DNA from: Apostichopus japonicus
Taxonomy: Eukaryota > Echinodermata > Holothuroidea > Aspidochirotida > Stichopodidae
Assembly (NCBI RefSeq): GCF_037975245.1
Contig: NC_092582.1
Coordinates: 7,171,001-7,235,000 of the forward strand
Direction of reading: 5' to 3'
Length of the DNA: 64,000 nucleotides
Under the pieces are notes generated by a model. That model had not been told where the DNA came from. It saw only the letters and a list, made by a program, of their open reading frames with translations, and did no database searches. Position numbers and translations under genes: made by a program. Of the stretch, positions 19,274-29,374 are shown in pieces (position 1 is the first letter of the stretch; the number at the start of each line of letters is the position of its first letter).

Positions 19274-22230
19274 ATATTCGATTGTCTTTGTCGTTTAGCT
19301 CCATTTCATGAACAAAAGTCTGTTCAAAGTATCTCTTTCGAAATGCGGCTTTAGGAATCACAAATGATTTCGAGTTGTTTAGTATCATGTTTGATCTCTA
19401 GAGTTAGGCAAATATGTCACCAAAACAAAAAGGTGAAAAACGCCTACAGTGGAATTACGACCTTTTGAACCGGTTTCGAACCTCTGGACATCCCCGCAGC
19501 GTCCATAGCCTAGTGGTTAGGGTGTCCTCCTATAAAGCGGGAGGCCCGGGGTTCGAATCCCGACGGAAGCTGGAAGTTTTTTCACTGTTCTGAATTTTCC
19601 GACTCACTACGATTTCAATTATATATATTCCGTCAAGTCATGTACAAATTGTGATTAATCATTCAGACGCCGGAGAAAATATTCCGTAATTGTGCTATCA
19701 AAGTAAAGGACAGCACATTTGAATATTCAAATTAAAATCATTCATTCCCTTTTCAAAAGAGGTAAATTTCTCTCAATACTTTCTGAAGGAATTGCGATAT
19801 CCTTATCAATATTTTTCAATTAAAAAAAAAAAACATGCAAGAAGTGGAACGAATGCTTTTTCAAAAATTATTCGGGGACGTTGTTACGTTAAAATACCAT
19901 CTATGTAACAGGTGTACATAAGTTTCCCATTATAGAGTAATGAAACTAAAGAATGGAATTTTTGTGAACAACAGTAAAAGTCAAAAACAAGCAGTTTTCT
20001 ATTTTGTATCTATCTATATACCAGTGCCCGCAGTCGACGGAACAATTACTTTGAGTACAATAAGCTTAAATTCTTTCGTCTCTTGTTCGGTTCCATTGGA
20101 TGCGTGAATACAGAGTTTTTATTACGTCTATTCATGTAAAACTGCCCATGACCTTTCGATAAACTCATAACGTCATATTTCCAAATGACGTCAAACTACT
20201 ATAGTAAATGTTGCTATCGATGGTGGATGCACGTATCTAAACATATGTTGCACGAAACCATATGTACTTCAGGGGTAGAGGAGTGGATGTGAAAGTGGGA
20301 AGCAGCCCACCACCACTTGCATGTCTAGGGACAATATGGGTAAAAATAAGATTAAATGCTTTCAAATTCAAGGCGTGAAAAATGTGCATTCTGGGGGATA
20401 TCTAGGCTAAAATTAGGTCTGAAAGAAAGGTTTTGCTTTTGACTCTTTATATGTGGTTGAGCAAGGGGTGTGGGACCCCCACCCTTTCTGAACTTATCAC
20501 TGATTACTGACCATGAAGTTGTATATTTTTACTACGCAGACTCAAACACGTGATGTAAGTGGAGTAATTCATCATTCCTCTGTCGATTCTATTTCTGGTT
20601 TAAATGCCCACCTCGGTGACGTCAGCGTGTTTGATCAAGAAGAGGTAAATATTGAATTGACATTCAAATTGTGACAATGAATTTGTTTAACCCTATATAT
20701 TGAACTGTTATCGCGAACTATTTTTGGGGGGAGAAAACACTGAAATAAATTAATAGATCTAGTTTGTCGTCAAAGTAGACTAACGGTAGATCAACTGCTC
20801 GTGTGAACGAAATTTAAGTCTAACACAATTTTTCAAATTTAGGACACTTCAGCTAATCATACACACCAAGGTTATGCTACTACAACGCTTCGCACTGGGC
20901 TACGACACAGGTTTAGGCTGATGGCGATGTACATATACGTCAATGGTAGGCAATCACAACGCGAAGAACTGGCAATTTAAGCTCAACATTTAAGCAAATC
21001 AGATATTGCAATACCTGATAGGTCGAACGTAGGCTTGTCAGCCAGTACATGTCAATGGGAGACAACGTCACTTGTATCTATCAAATACAGCTTAGTGTTT
21101 AAATAGTATTGCTTCAACACTTGAAACACTATACCAACGGTTGAGCCAATACGTCTGTCAGAGGACTCGTTAACCCTTTTAAAGAGTTTTTGGTCATCTG
21201 TAGACTCTTTACTCTTCCCTCTTTCTCGTCAATTCAACATTGGTGACTTCACTATCTTTATTGTTTTTGCCTTCTAGATTGGTAATATTCCAGATCTGCT
21301 GATCAACCACTTGACGTACCTTAAACTGACTGAGGGCGCTCTCAGACTATATCAACAAGACGAGTTAGTCCTCAAGATTGTCGATGATTCCCAGACGACA
21401 TATGAACATCAACTAGAGACAATCATCAAAAACGTTGTAAATATCAGGAAAACAATCAATATCATTGTGAGTATAGTTATGTTTTATATTATAAGTAGAC
21501 TTAAAAATGAAGGCCAAGTATCATTTTATTAAACAGATCTTAATTAAGCATTTACCCGAATATACGATTTTCCAACAACAACTACGGAACTGCTTTTTTT
21601 TAAAATATATAAATATATATTTATTATCAATCTATCATGTTTGGAGCATTCAGTTTATTAAAATGGTTGATTTGAAGGAACTGGATGCATCCTTAGTTTC
21701 AGTTAAATATATATTTTAGCAACTTCCAGAGTGTGCAGGTGCATGTGGCATTATTTATGGTTTCAGAACATTTGCAAATTTGATGGCTGAATTTACTTTA
21801 CAATAAATTATTTGTCCTTCGCGAGAAAAATCCCAATAAGATTGAAAACAATAAACATAATATTCTATAATTTGAAAATATGATGAATAATGTGTATACT
21901 TCTGTTACTTTAGCGAAGAATATAGAACCTTGAACACATATACAAGAAATCACAACACATGCAATAGGCCACGTTGTAATAACTGTAAATGCTTGTAATA
22001 TTGTTTCAACATTTAGTATCATAACTGTCGACTTCCTAACCCAATATTTCGTTCAGATCCAAATATTCGGACGTACCTTTGACTCTGGATCCGTACAAGA
22101 GGTGACCTTTGACGCATGTGACATCACTACCACGACCTGCATAACAAGACGAGGCTTATACATACTACAAGAGTTCGACTATTACTTGAGAATAGCAAGA
22201 CGGAATTTTGTTACTATGGCTTCGTCTTAG
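18135..22230 (+). CDS. Secreted four-helix cytokine-like protein, gene 2
   Basis: Exons 18135-18153, 19004-19164, 20540-20644, 21278-21466 and 22057-22230. All splice sites are consensus: donors gtacgt, gtgagt, gtaaat and gtgagt. The phase-1 first intron splits a Gly codon in the signal peptide (MASYTNG, then NKIFG). Domains are as in gene 1: signal peptide, helix A with Cys46, AB loop ending VFDQEE, helices B and C in one exon, and Cys179, Cys186 and helix D in the last. Against gene 1, I count about ten base changes in 648, and only two change the protein (Cys to Tyr in exon 1; Asp to Asn in the AB loop). The protein is identical to gene 4. Intron 3 carries the helix-A-like frame with a stop, so that segment cannot extend this protein. 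A secreted ligand acting on a gp130-like receptor is an inference from fold and gene structure. Confidence 0.75.
19224..19278. repeat. (TA)n microsatellite in intron 2 of gene 2
   Basis: TA run broken once by an extra T; it matches the gene 4 run in length and interruption. Confidence 0.95.
19499..19570 (+). repeat. tRNA-like element, gene 2 intron 2
   Basis: Same A and B boxes as the gene 1 copy. Just upstream, ccccgcagc replaces cccatcagc. It has no poly-T terminator directly after the acceptor stem, although tttttt occurs about 9 bases on. Confidence 0.6.
20843..20980 (+). pseudogene. Helix-A-like frame in intron 3 of gene 2, interrupted
   Basis: Acceptor caaatttag, then a phase-0 frame that includes LRHRFRLMAMYIYV. 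It stops at TAA (20978-20980) right after EELAI, where genes 3 and 5 read on. HRFRL here against HRLRS in exon 2 is part of why I think it is a duplicated helix-A exon. Confidence 0.4.
21720..21806 (+). other. Candidate alternative last exon in intron 4 of gene 2
   Basis: Acceptor atatatattttag, then in phase 0 LPECAGACGIIYGFRTFAN and LMAEFTLQ before TAA. The stop overlaps an AATAAA hexamer, so it could serve as an early poly(A) exon. C-x3-C followed by a short helix loosely echoes exon 5. Conservation with gene 1 is poor. Confidence 0.25.
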
Positions 22231-23600
22231 GCTTCGCCATCCAGTCGTTTTTTGCATTTTGTCCCAAGTATGGAGAAGGCTACTCACTATTGATGTCAAC
22301 AATTTGTGTACTTTTCTGTTTTTCATTATTAGTATGTGCAATTCTGTTATCCATAAAAGCAAACTTTGTGATATTCATCATAAAATTGTGTATATTGTTT
22401 TTTATTAGTTTTAAGGCCTTTTAATTAATGTTCTTTTGGAATATTTACATTATTTTCTTTGAAAAGGATTCCTATGTGCCATTGTTTCAAGAAAGTAATT
22501 AAACACTACTTACATTACTCGTCATTAGTTTCTTCATTTGGTGAAACAATCTAGGAAGAACTTCATAACGAAAGTCTACTTTAAAATATTTTATAACGAT
22601 AATATCATAAATATTCATGAATTTATATTAAAGTTTCTTAATCACATGAATTTTTTTTATGATTATTCGCAACGTGTACAATTTTGGATCAATGTTACTC
22701 ATTCCGCCCGGCACGTTGATGGTTTATCTGGGATGGGGGGGGGGGGGGGCGGGGCGGTGTGTATGCCGTAATTTTCAATTTATTCGCAATATCATTACTT
22801 GTGGTATGGTTACACTGTTCCATGTTTATGATGTCAATAGTGGCGTGTAAGAACTCTGAGAAAAAAAACAACAACAATTTCTATTACATCCCTATCTCAC
22901 TCTTTGGTATCATTTGGATTTTTGTTTTGTTTGAAAATCAATCATTATAAAGAATTACATATTTTATTTTTCCTTTCTTCTCTTCTTGACTTTAGTTTGT
23001 CTGGCAAAAGTTTATCACTAAATTATCCTAAGAAACCTTTTCAGCATAATTACCTTTCTGTTTAGTTCCATCTAATAGAAAAGGGTATTTAAATCTAAGC
23101 TAATTAAGTTTTGTGTGTGGAAAATATTTCAATTTGTTTCATAATGTTACTTACTTTCAAATATCCGTCCCTACAGTTCTATATATTTTTCTTCTGGTGA
23201 GAGGCATATTGTGTCTAAGAGTAACGTTATTTAGTCAAGCGTACGGTTTTGTTTCCAAAAATTGTGTCTTCTTGTTAGTTACAAAATTGTATAACTAATT
23301 CAATATTTAATATAATATACATATTTATTTGTTAAGTCTATAGTAAAGTTTACTTCTATATTTTGATATACATTTTGCAAATCTGTCGTACATGTTATTG
23401 GTATTTTATATATACTGTAAGTGATCGCTAAATAAACAGGAATACGGCACTTTAAAATATCGATATTATTTTATTTCCACATTTTATCTCTATCTATCTT
23501 TTTCTCAATCTTTCTCTCTCAATTTTCCAACACCCCTCCCCTCTCTCTCTATGTAATCCCCCATCCCTTTCCGCTTATGATTGAAAGTGGGGTACTTTCC
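22231..23600 (+). other. 3' UTR of gene 2 and convergent spacer
   Basis: AT-rich, with ATTTA motifs and a run of G (22736-22749, near the string gatgggggg) in a segment where A1 and A2 have a different short sequence. AATAAA at 23431-23436 is the conserved poly(A) candidate. No gene is seen. Confidence 0.45.
23431..23436 (+). promoter_or_regulatory. Probable polyadenylation signal of gene 2
   Basis: AATAAA 1.2 kb after the stop, in the conserved string gctaaataaacagg. Confidence 0.4.
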
Positions 23601-23602
23601 GG

Positions 23603-24875
23603 TTAATATTGAAACAATTCTGACTTGGTGTTAGAGAACACCATTCTGGTCAGACATGGCATTAATCCACCTCTATCCACCCAACCTTACCCCATTTCTG
23701 GAGTACTGTCATTCTTAAGTTCAAAGTAAGTATAGAGAAAACCTTGTAAAGACCCAATCATGTCAACCTCTTTGTAAGAAACCGTAACGCACACCCCTAT
23801 CCCCAACCCCTAACCCCATTTGTGTTACAAGATTTGTGGGAATCATTCACTCAACATGTTTGAAGGCAAAAGCAGCTACCTGAAAATAATTTAGTACATC
23901 TCTCTACATAAAACTAAACTCGGCATGTAAACATAAGGCACAAGGTTAATTCGATTCAGAACAATCTCTATTGTTTCGTCTTGAAACAATGATGAACGAG
24001 TAACAAAGAATAACTTCTGCTCCCGCTCTTTGCTTCACATGCCCATCATTAATTCATTACTATACTGTACTAATTATTCCTTTATGTCAAATAATCGATC
24101 GCCACATTCAATCTTCAATATCATTCTAATGCCCAACACCAAATCATTTTCCTCAATCAGACATTAAATTGTCTACAATTAAACGTTTCCTCAAAACGCT
24201 GGAAGTAGCCAGGAAGGTTAGAACCCACAGGAAATTTAACTTTGAACAATTTTAGCTGTAATTTTAGCTGTAACTATCATTAAATATTGGGCCTTATCCT
24301 CAGACTTTCTTGATTTTAATATTATTGGTGAAACTTTTCTATCGTGGAGAGAGTTGCTTGAAGTCGAGTAATATAGCCGACAAAAGATGACAGGGCTGCT
24401 TTATAGGTGGTCATATTCTCTGGCTTATACTCTTCAGCCCAAATTCATCACTTTGAACAAGTCTGAGAGCGTCCTCCATCATGAATGTGAATTCGGCATG
24501 TTTCACTATCAAGTCCTGAATATCATCAATCTGAATAAAAAATTAATGCAAAATGTTAACCTTTAACCTTTTACAGTGAGTGCTGAATTCTCGAAATAGT
24601 GCTAATGGCCACCCAATGGCATGTATTCATCGATCGTTTGAGGGTTCATTCGAAATTTGATGACATATGCACAATGTGAAGTAGTGATTACACACCGATA
24701 TGGTATGATTATGTTTTATACTGTTCACTAGCATACCGATAGTACGGGCAGTATGAATATTCATAAAGGTGGAGAACTGTTTGTAGTGTTAGTTAAAGAA
24801 ATTTTTCTTCCCCGAGACAGTGAGAACTAAAGAGGGCAACACGACAATGTTCTCGTTTTGTAAACGCTGAGATAT
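23603..24875 (-). pseudogene. Convergent minus-strand cytokine paralog relic, B1 (multiply disabled)
   Basis: The AB-loop piece (about 24792-24875) is joined directly to the helix-C-like piece because the intron and donor have been deleted, and the acceptor reads aacac instead of aacag. The helix-C donor has changed to gtgtgt. The helix-B/C exon (24322-24530) carries two extra bases near 24425 that shift the frame. The last exon has an in-frame TAA after PEMG, and its terminal AATAAA is lost. This copy cannot encode a cytokine. Confidence 0.65.
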
Positions 24876-25297
24876 CTGAGAAAATACTTTTTTAGAAAAG
24901 TCACCAAGGAAAGAAGTTAACAGCTCGTCCATGTGACTCTATACCAACTAAGTACCACACACCTCGATTGGAATATAGCAATATAGTGTATTGTGGATTC
25001 CCCTTCCGTTGCAGGGGGGGGGGGGCGTCCGGAAAGAATCCTTGTATGAAAAGGAACACGTCCACTCATTACAAAGAAGAATATTGCGGAACTGTTGTGA
25101 CGATTAAAATAGTTAAATTATCAAGGAATTTACCACATCCGGTCATTGCCAAACAAAAATTGTTGTTTTCCCCGCCTCTCCTTTGACCGTTATGCAACAG
25201 ATCTCTATTCAAACAGAAACACACACACACAGAGAGATGGGCCATGGTCATGTAGATTATGTAGAGTACACAGAAACAGTTTGGTACTTTATTAACG

Positions 25298-25429
25298 CGC
25301 TGTGCAGTTATCCTAAATGGAGTATCGTGCTTCATTACTTGTAGCATCTGTTATATCCTCGTATATGCAGATGGATACACACATCTATACAAGATGGTTG
25401 CTAGTTCAGGACTGTAAGAGACAGCCAGT
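25298..25429. repeat. Direct repeat, left copy, B1
   Basis: About 130 bases starting cgctgtgcagttatcct. It is matched by 26159-26286 with moderate divergence; spacing is about 860 bases. B2 carries the pair at about 51193-51324 and 52054-52181. Confidence 0.6.
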
Positions 25430-26158
25430 CCTTAACATGATATCTCTGAATGACATTCGTCCATTCTCTATGAACAATAATATCCATTTTCATCTCCCTA
25501 TTTAAATTATAAGTTTACCGACATTCATATATCATTAGTTTATTTATAGAGTATTTCTTGTAAAAGACTAAGAACCGGTTGAGAACCAACCTGACGATCC
25601 AGGGTTATTTTTCCTGTCACGAATACCATAGTATCAACACATATTTTCCATTCTTTATTAAACACAAAATGACTGAAGTCTTCTTAATTAAAGAAAGGAT
25701 TTATTGTCGCATATAACTGTAGATACACAAATATAGACACATCCATATACACATCCGGCATGTTGGTTACCGTATACGTCCGTGTCAAAGAATAGCAAAC
25801 ATGGCACGGAGCTACTACAGAAAAAGTAGGAAGTGAAAGAAATGGAAGCAGTTGTTGAAAGATAAGGAAAGGGCCACAAGGAATCCAATAAGGGAGAGGG
25901 GGGTGGGGGGGGGAGATGCATAAAATGGGCAAGGTAAAGGTTAGAATAATTGAAATTAAGTACATGATGATCATATAGGAGTACAAAGTGATTATGTAAA
26001 CTTACATAATGATAATCTAGTCAAATCAAAATATTGATTTGTTAGTGAAAGCAGCGAAGTCTTATTTCTACCTGCTTCTTGCTGTTAACTCAATGTGCAT
26101 GGTCTATGACATTTGACTTGAAATGTTAAGGAAGAAGCAGTTTGCTATTTCAGTTATC

Positions 26159-26286
26159 CGCTGTGCAGTTATCCTCAGTGGTGTACCGTGCCTCATTGAG
26201 TGTAGCATCAGCTATCCTCGTATATACAGATAGATACACACATCTTTACACATGGCTACTGGTTCAGGACTGTAATGAACAGCCAA
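26159..26286. repeat. Direct repeat, right copy, B1
   Basis: Partner of 25298-25429; both end in a string like ttcaggactgtaa followed by an acagcca-type motif. The ends lack TG...CA and I see no primer-binding site, so a pair of LTRs is not supported. Confidence 0.6.
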
Positions 26287-26833
26287 TCATTAAAATATAT
26301 ACGAATCTCCGAATGACATGCGTCCATGATCAGAAGCATAGGAGCGGCCTTATACTCTGGCGAAGAATTAATTCCGCTTGTTAACGGCGGTGACAGTTGA
26401 GTAGGTTAAGAGTTACAGGGACCCCGGTTCCATGTGCGTCCTCAAAGGGGGGATGCACTTTAATTCTCTCTGAGTCTCTCTTACATGTACTTTCGTCCTA
26501 TCCACTCGCTGTAATAGAGCAATATAGGTTTCCGGGACCTTCCGATAACTTCACCACATGGACACAGCTAAAGGGTTCTAAGGTTCTAAGATATATCCCA
26601 CAGAGTAAAATAAAAGTAAGTATTTCTCTTCCGACATGTGTTGATGTGTTTCAAAATCGCTAGCGTACGGCTGCCAAAATCGGTGCAGCTTGTGGGAGTT
26701 CACCCCCTATCAATAACGTTGGACAAAACGGTTAAAAATAATCGGTCTACTGAGCATGCCCCCTTGAGAGACGATCTAGCCTGCATGTTTACAAGTGACA
26801 GTTAGGAAGTTTGCGGAAATTGCTGGCCTAGTA

Positions 26834-26847
26834 GGATAACACTTGGG
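26834..26847. other. Empty LINE insertion site, B1
   Basis: ggataac and acttggg are directly joined here; in A1 and A2 the LINE separates the same two strings. This is the pre-insertion state, so the LINE arrived after A and B types split. Confidence 0.75.
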
Positions 26848-27065
26848 AGCCCAATTACATTGCTGCATCGCTTCTTCTAGTACGCTGCTCCAGCACCAGA
26901 CACCCAACAAACATGGTCATTATCGATATTTAGTTAATTGTTTTGCAATTTAATCGGTTATTTTAACCCATATATGTTTTTTTTACTCACATCTCCCACC
27001 TCCCACCGCCCACCTCCGTCTGACGTTCATAACCGGTTCAAAAGGTTTTTAATTAGGTCCCTTCG

Positions 27066-29250
27066 TCCCCACTTCATCTAAGTTGTATTTGATCTACCGC
27101 TAACTTTGCAATCGAAAAGAAACGATGGTTGGTTAAATACAACAGACTAAGTTGTAGTCATATTGGTAAACTTGTTATATTATTCATGCACAATCATAAC
27201 TAGAAGTTGTTATCCGTTGGTTAAAATATCGGAAACATCACAATTTGGGGATCCCTAAATATACATAACATCTTTATTCAAATCGTACAATTACTGACAG
27301 TTATAATAAGAGTATTTCTTGGAATAAACTAAGATTAGAAGCACAACCTATAACAACCAGGATTTTTCCCCCACTCTTTCATGAAGACTTGAGTTTCACT
27401 ACATTCTTTTCTATAAGTAAAACGTCGACGGTATCATTGCTAAACACAAGGGAAAAATTCTAATAAGTTTGAGAAAGAATTTTCTATATAGATCTATTGC
27501 GAAGAATACAAATATGTATGCACATCTTTACAACTCCGGCGTTTTGGTTACCGTACATCCGCTTCAGAAAAGAGAAAAATGAAAACGAAACAAATAGGAA
27601 ACTGAAAGAAACGGAAGCAGTTGTTGCAAGATAAGTCAAGTGCTACGATGAAGGGGACAAAGTGAGGGGCATGTTAGAAAGGGTCAAGGTAAAATAAGGA
27701 TATGAAAACATCAAAATATTTATATGATATTGTGGTCTTTCAAACCCCTTCAAAACCAATGTTGGCACCAAAAATATCAACTTGGGATCCTCTTTTGGAT
27801 TTGCACTCGCACTTAGAGCATTTTTTGAAATCTAATAATAAGTACACGTACTCACGCTTATAGAATTGTACTTGTACTCATGCTAAAGGGAATTTTACTG
27901 GAGCAAAGGCAAGAAAACCAAGGTGGATGCGGAAAGAAACAAAAGTCCTAGTTGTAAGATAAGGAAAGGACCACATTGGAATGGGTCAATGTAAAAGAAT
28001 AAACAGTTATCGTATTATTGTCCTATTGTAACCCCAGAACCCATGGAGTCTCCACGAAATATCAAATTGGGACATTTTGGATTCCAAGTGTCCTATCGAG
28101 GTGTGGAGAACGGGGTGCTCGTCATTGCTCAGAATGGAAATGTAACCGAGTTGTGCACGCGTTTATTATTTACGCTGGAAATAATTCACTTATGATTTGT
28201 AGGTGTAAAATCTTCTTGGGAAGGGGGGGGGGAGGGGGTGGTTAATGTCTGTTTTTATTTTGAGGAGGCGAAGCTATGCTTTCCACTTTTATCTTTTCGG
28301 ATAGATATTAGTGGGGGACCAAATAGACAATTATGCCTCAGAGAGTAACACTGCATAACTGTGGGTGGTAAAAACAGTGAATATTTGAAAGACCGCACTG
28401 ATTTACTAGCTTTGCTCTACAACTCATGGTTCTTTTTTTTTGGGGGGGGGGGGACTGGGTTAAAAGTATGTCATCAGTGTTGAATGCAAATGTATTTCTA
28501 AAGTCAAATGATAGACCTTTATGCTCAAACTTCAACATTTGCTTTGGAATCAATTTTCCTCTCACCCAAACTTATTTGTCCTTATTGTAAGATCCTCTTT
28601 TAAATCATTTTAGTAACTGATTGATTTTTCCTTTCATAAGTTGCAGGGAAAGTCACCAAAGTCAAACAAGAGCCGTAGGGACCGGTAGTACAAGATGACT
28701 CTTCCCCATGTACTGCTCTGCTCTAGCTATAACTCAAGCTCTAAATATGCATTCGCTTACATTAAATAAAACCATGCTTGTGCTGAAAATCACTACAATA
28801 TAGGTAGCATTGAATATCTGAAAATGCTGCAGCTGCTTGGGCTCTGCTGCCTGGACCCCGACCACACAGCTCTGGAGATTTGGCAGCTCCCAAATGCCCA
28901 GCCAACAACATGTTATTCACCTCTCTGGACTATATATGATACACTCTTATGCTGTCCCACGTACAGGGGGGGGGGGTTACCATGTAATCGTGCAGATAGT
29001 GCCTATATTGAACAATAGATATATAATCGATAAAAAGCAATTATATCCGGCTTTGACATTTTCGAACAAATCGCACATAGTTTCAGAACAGACAATAAAC
29101 TGTATAAACAGAAGAACGGAGTGATATTCGTTATCTAGTCTATGCCGTTATTTTTGTTCTGTTAATAAAGAAACCGGAACATGGGATATTGCGGAACGGT
29201 ACCATTGTTGCAACTTAACGGAAAGAAATTTGTTCTAAGGCTTGATGCTG
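27066..29250. other. Upstream non-coding block of gene 3
   Basis: Carries the GVSTKY frame (28018-28245) after an extra piece with acgtactcacgc-type strings (27800-28020), which is shared only with A3. It also carries the A-type segment at 28824-28930. G runs are at 28218-28227 and 28441-28452. No gene is seen. Confidence 0.45.
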
Positions 29251-29254
29251 TTAT

Positions 29255-29269
29255 CCAATAGTATAAATA
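29255..29269 (+). promoter_or_regulatory. Core promoter of gene 3 (CCAAT and TATA box)
   Basis: CCAAT 29255-29259 and TATAAATA 29262-29269, with the same arrangement as gene 1. Confidence 0.6.
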
Positions 29270-29374
29270 CGATTGATTTGAAAATTATTTGTCAAATCAG
29301 AAGTGACAGCCAGTACTCAAAAGCTGAATTTACTACATTAGTTACCACGCCTGTCCAAGTATTCTACAAGAAAA

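Larger units (their letters stand above)
25240..26485. other. B-specific block of B1
   Basis: Replaces the A-specific block. It contains two direct repeats (listed separately). Between them, about 25540-25900 is a diverged copy of the upstream block (compare ttggttaccgtatacgtccg with the 1840-1860 region). A G-rich run lies at 25897-25913. The open frames here are short and come from the repeats. I see no gene. Confidence 0.4.
15687..27065. repeat. Tandem subunit B1
   Basis: B-type subunit, about 11.4 kb. It shares the core layout of A1 but lacks the LINE and the 3.6-kb A-specific block. In their place is a shorter B-specific block at about 25240-26485. B1 and B2 differ at only scattered positions across their whole length, so they are the most alike pair of full subunits. 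Confidence 0.75.

Noticed and set aside
25298-26286. Direct repeats as LTRs of a retrotransposon
   Set aside because: No TG...CA ends, primer-binding site or polyprotein frame between them.
28018-28245. Plus-strand frame GVSTKYQIGTFWIP with several Cys
   Set aside because: Its end is set by G-run length, it is partly missing in A1, and other frames are equally open; no domain recognised.
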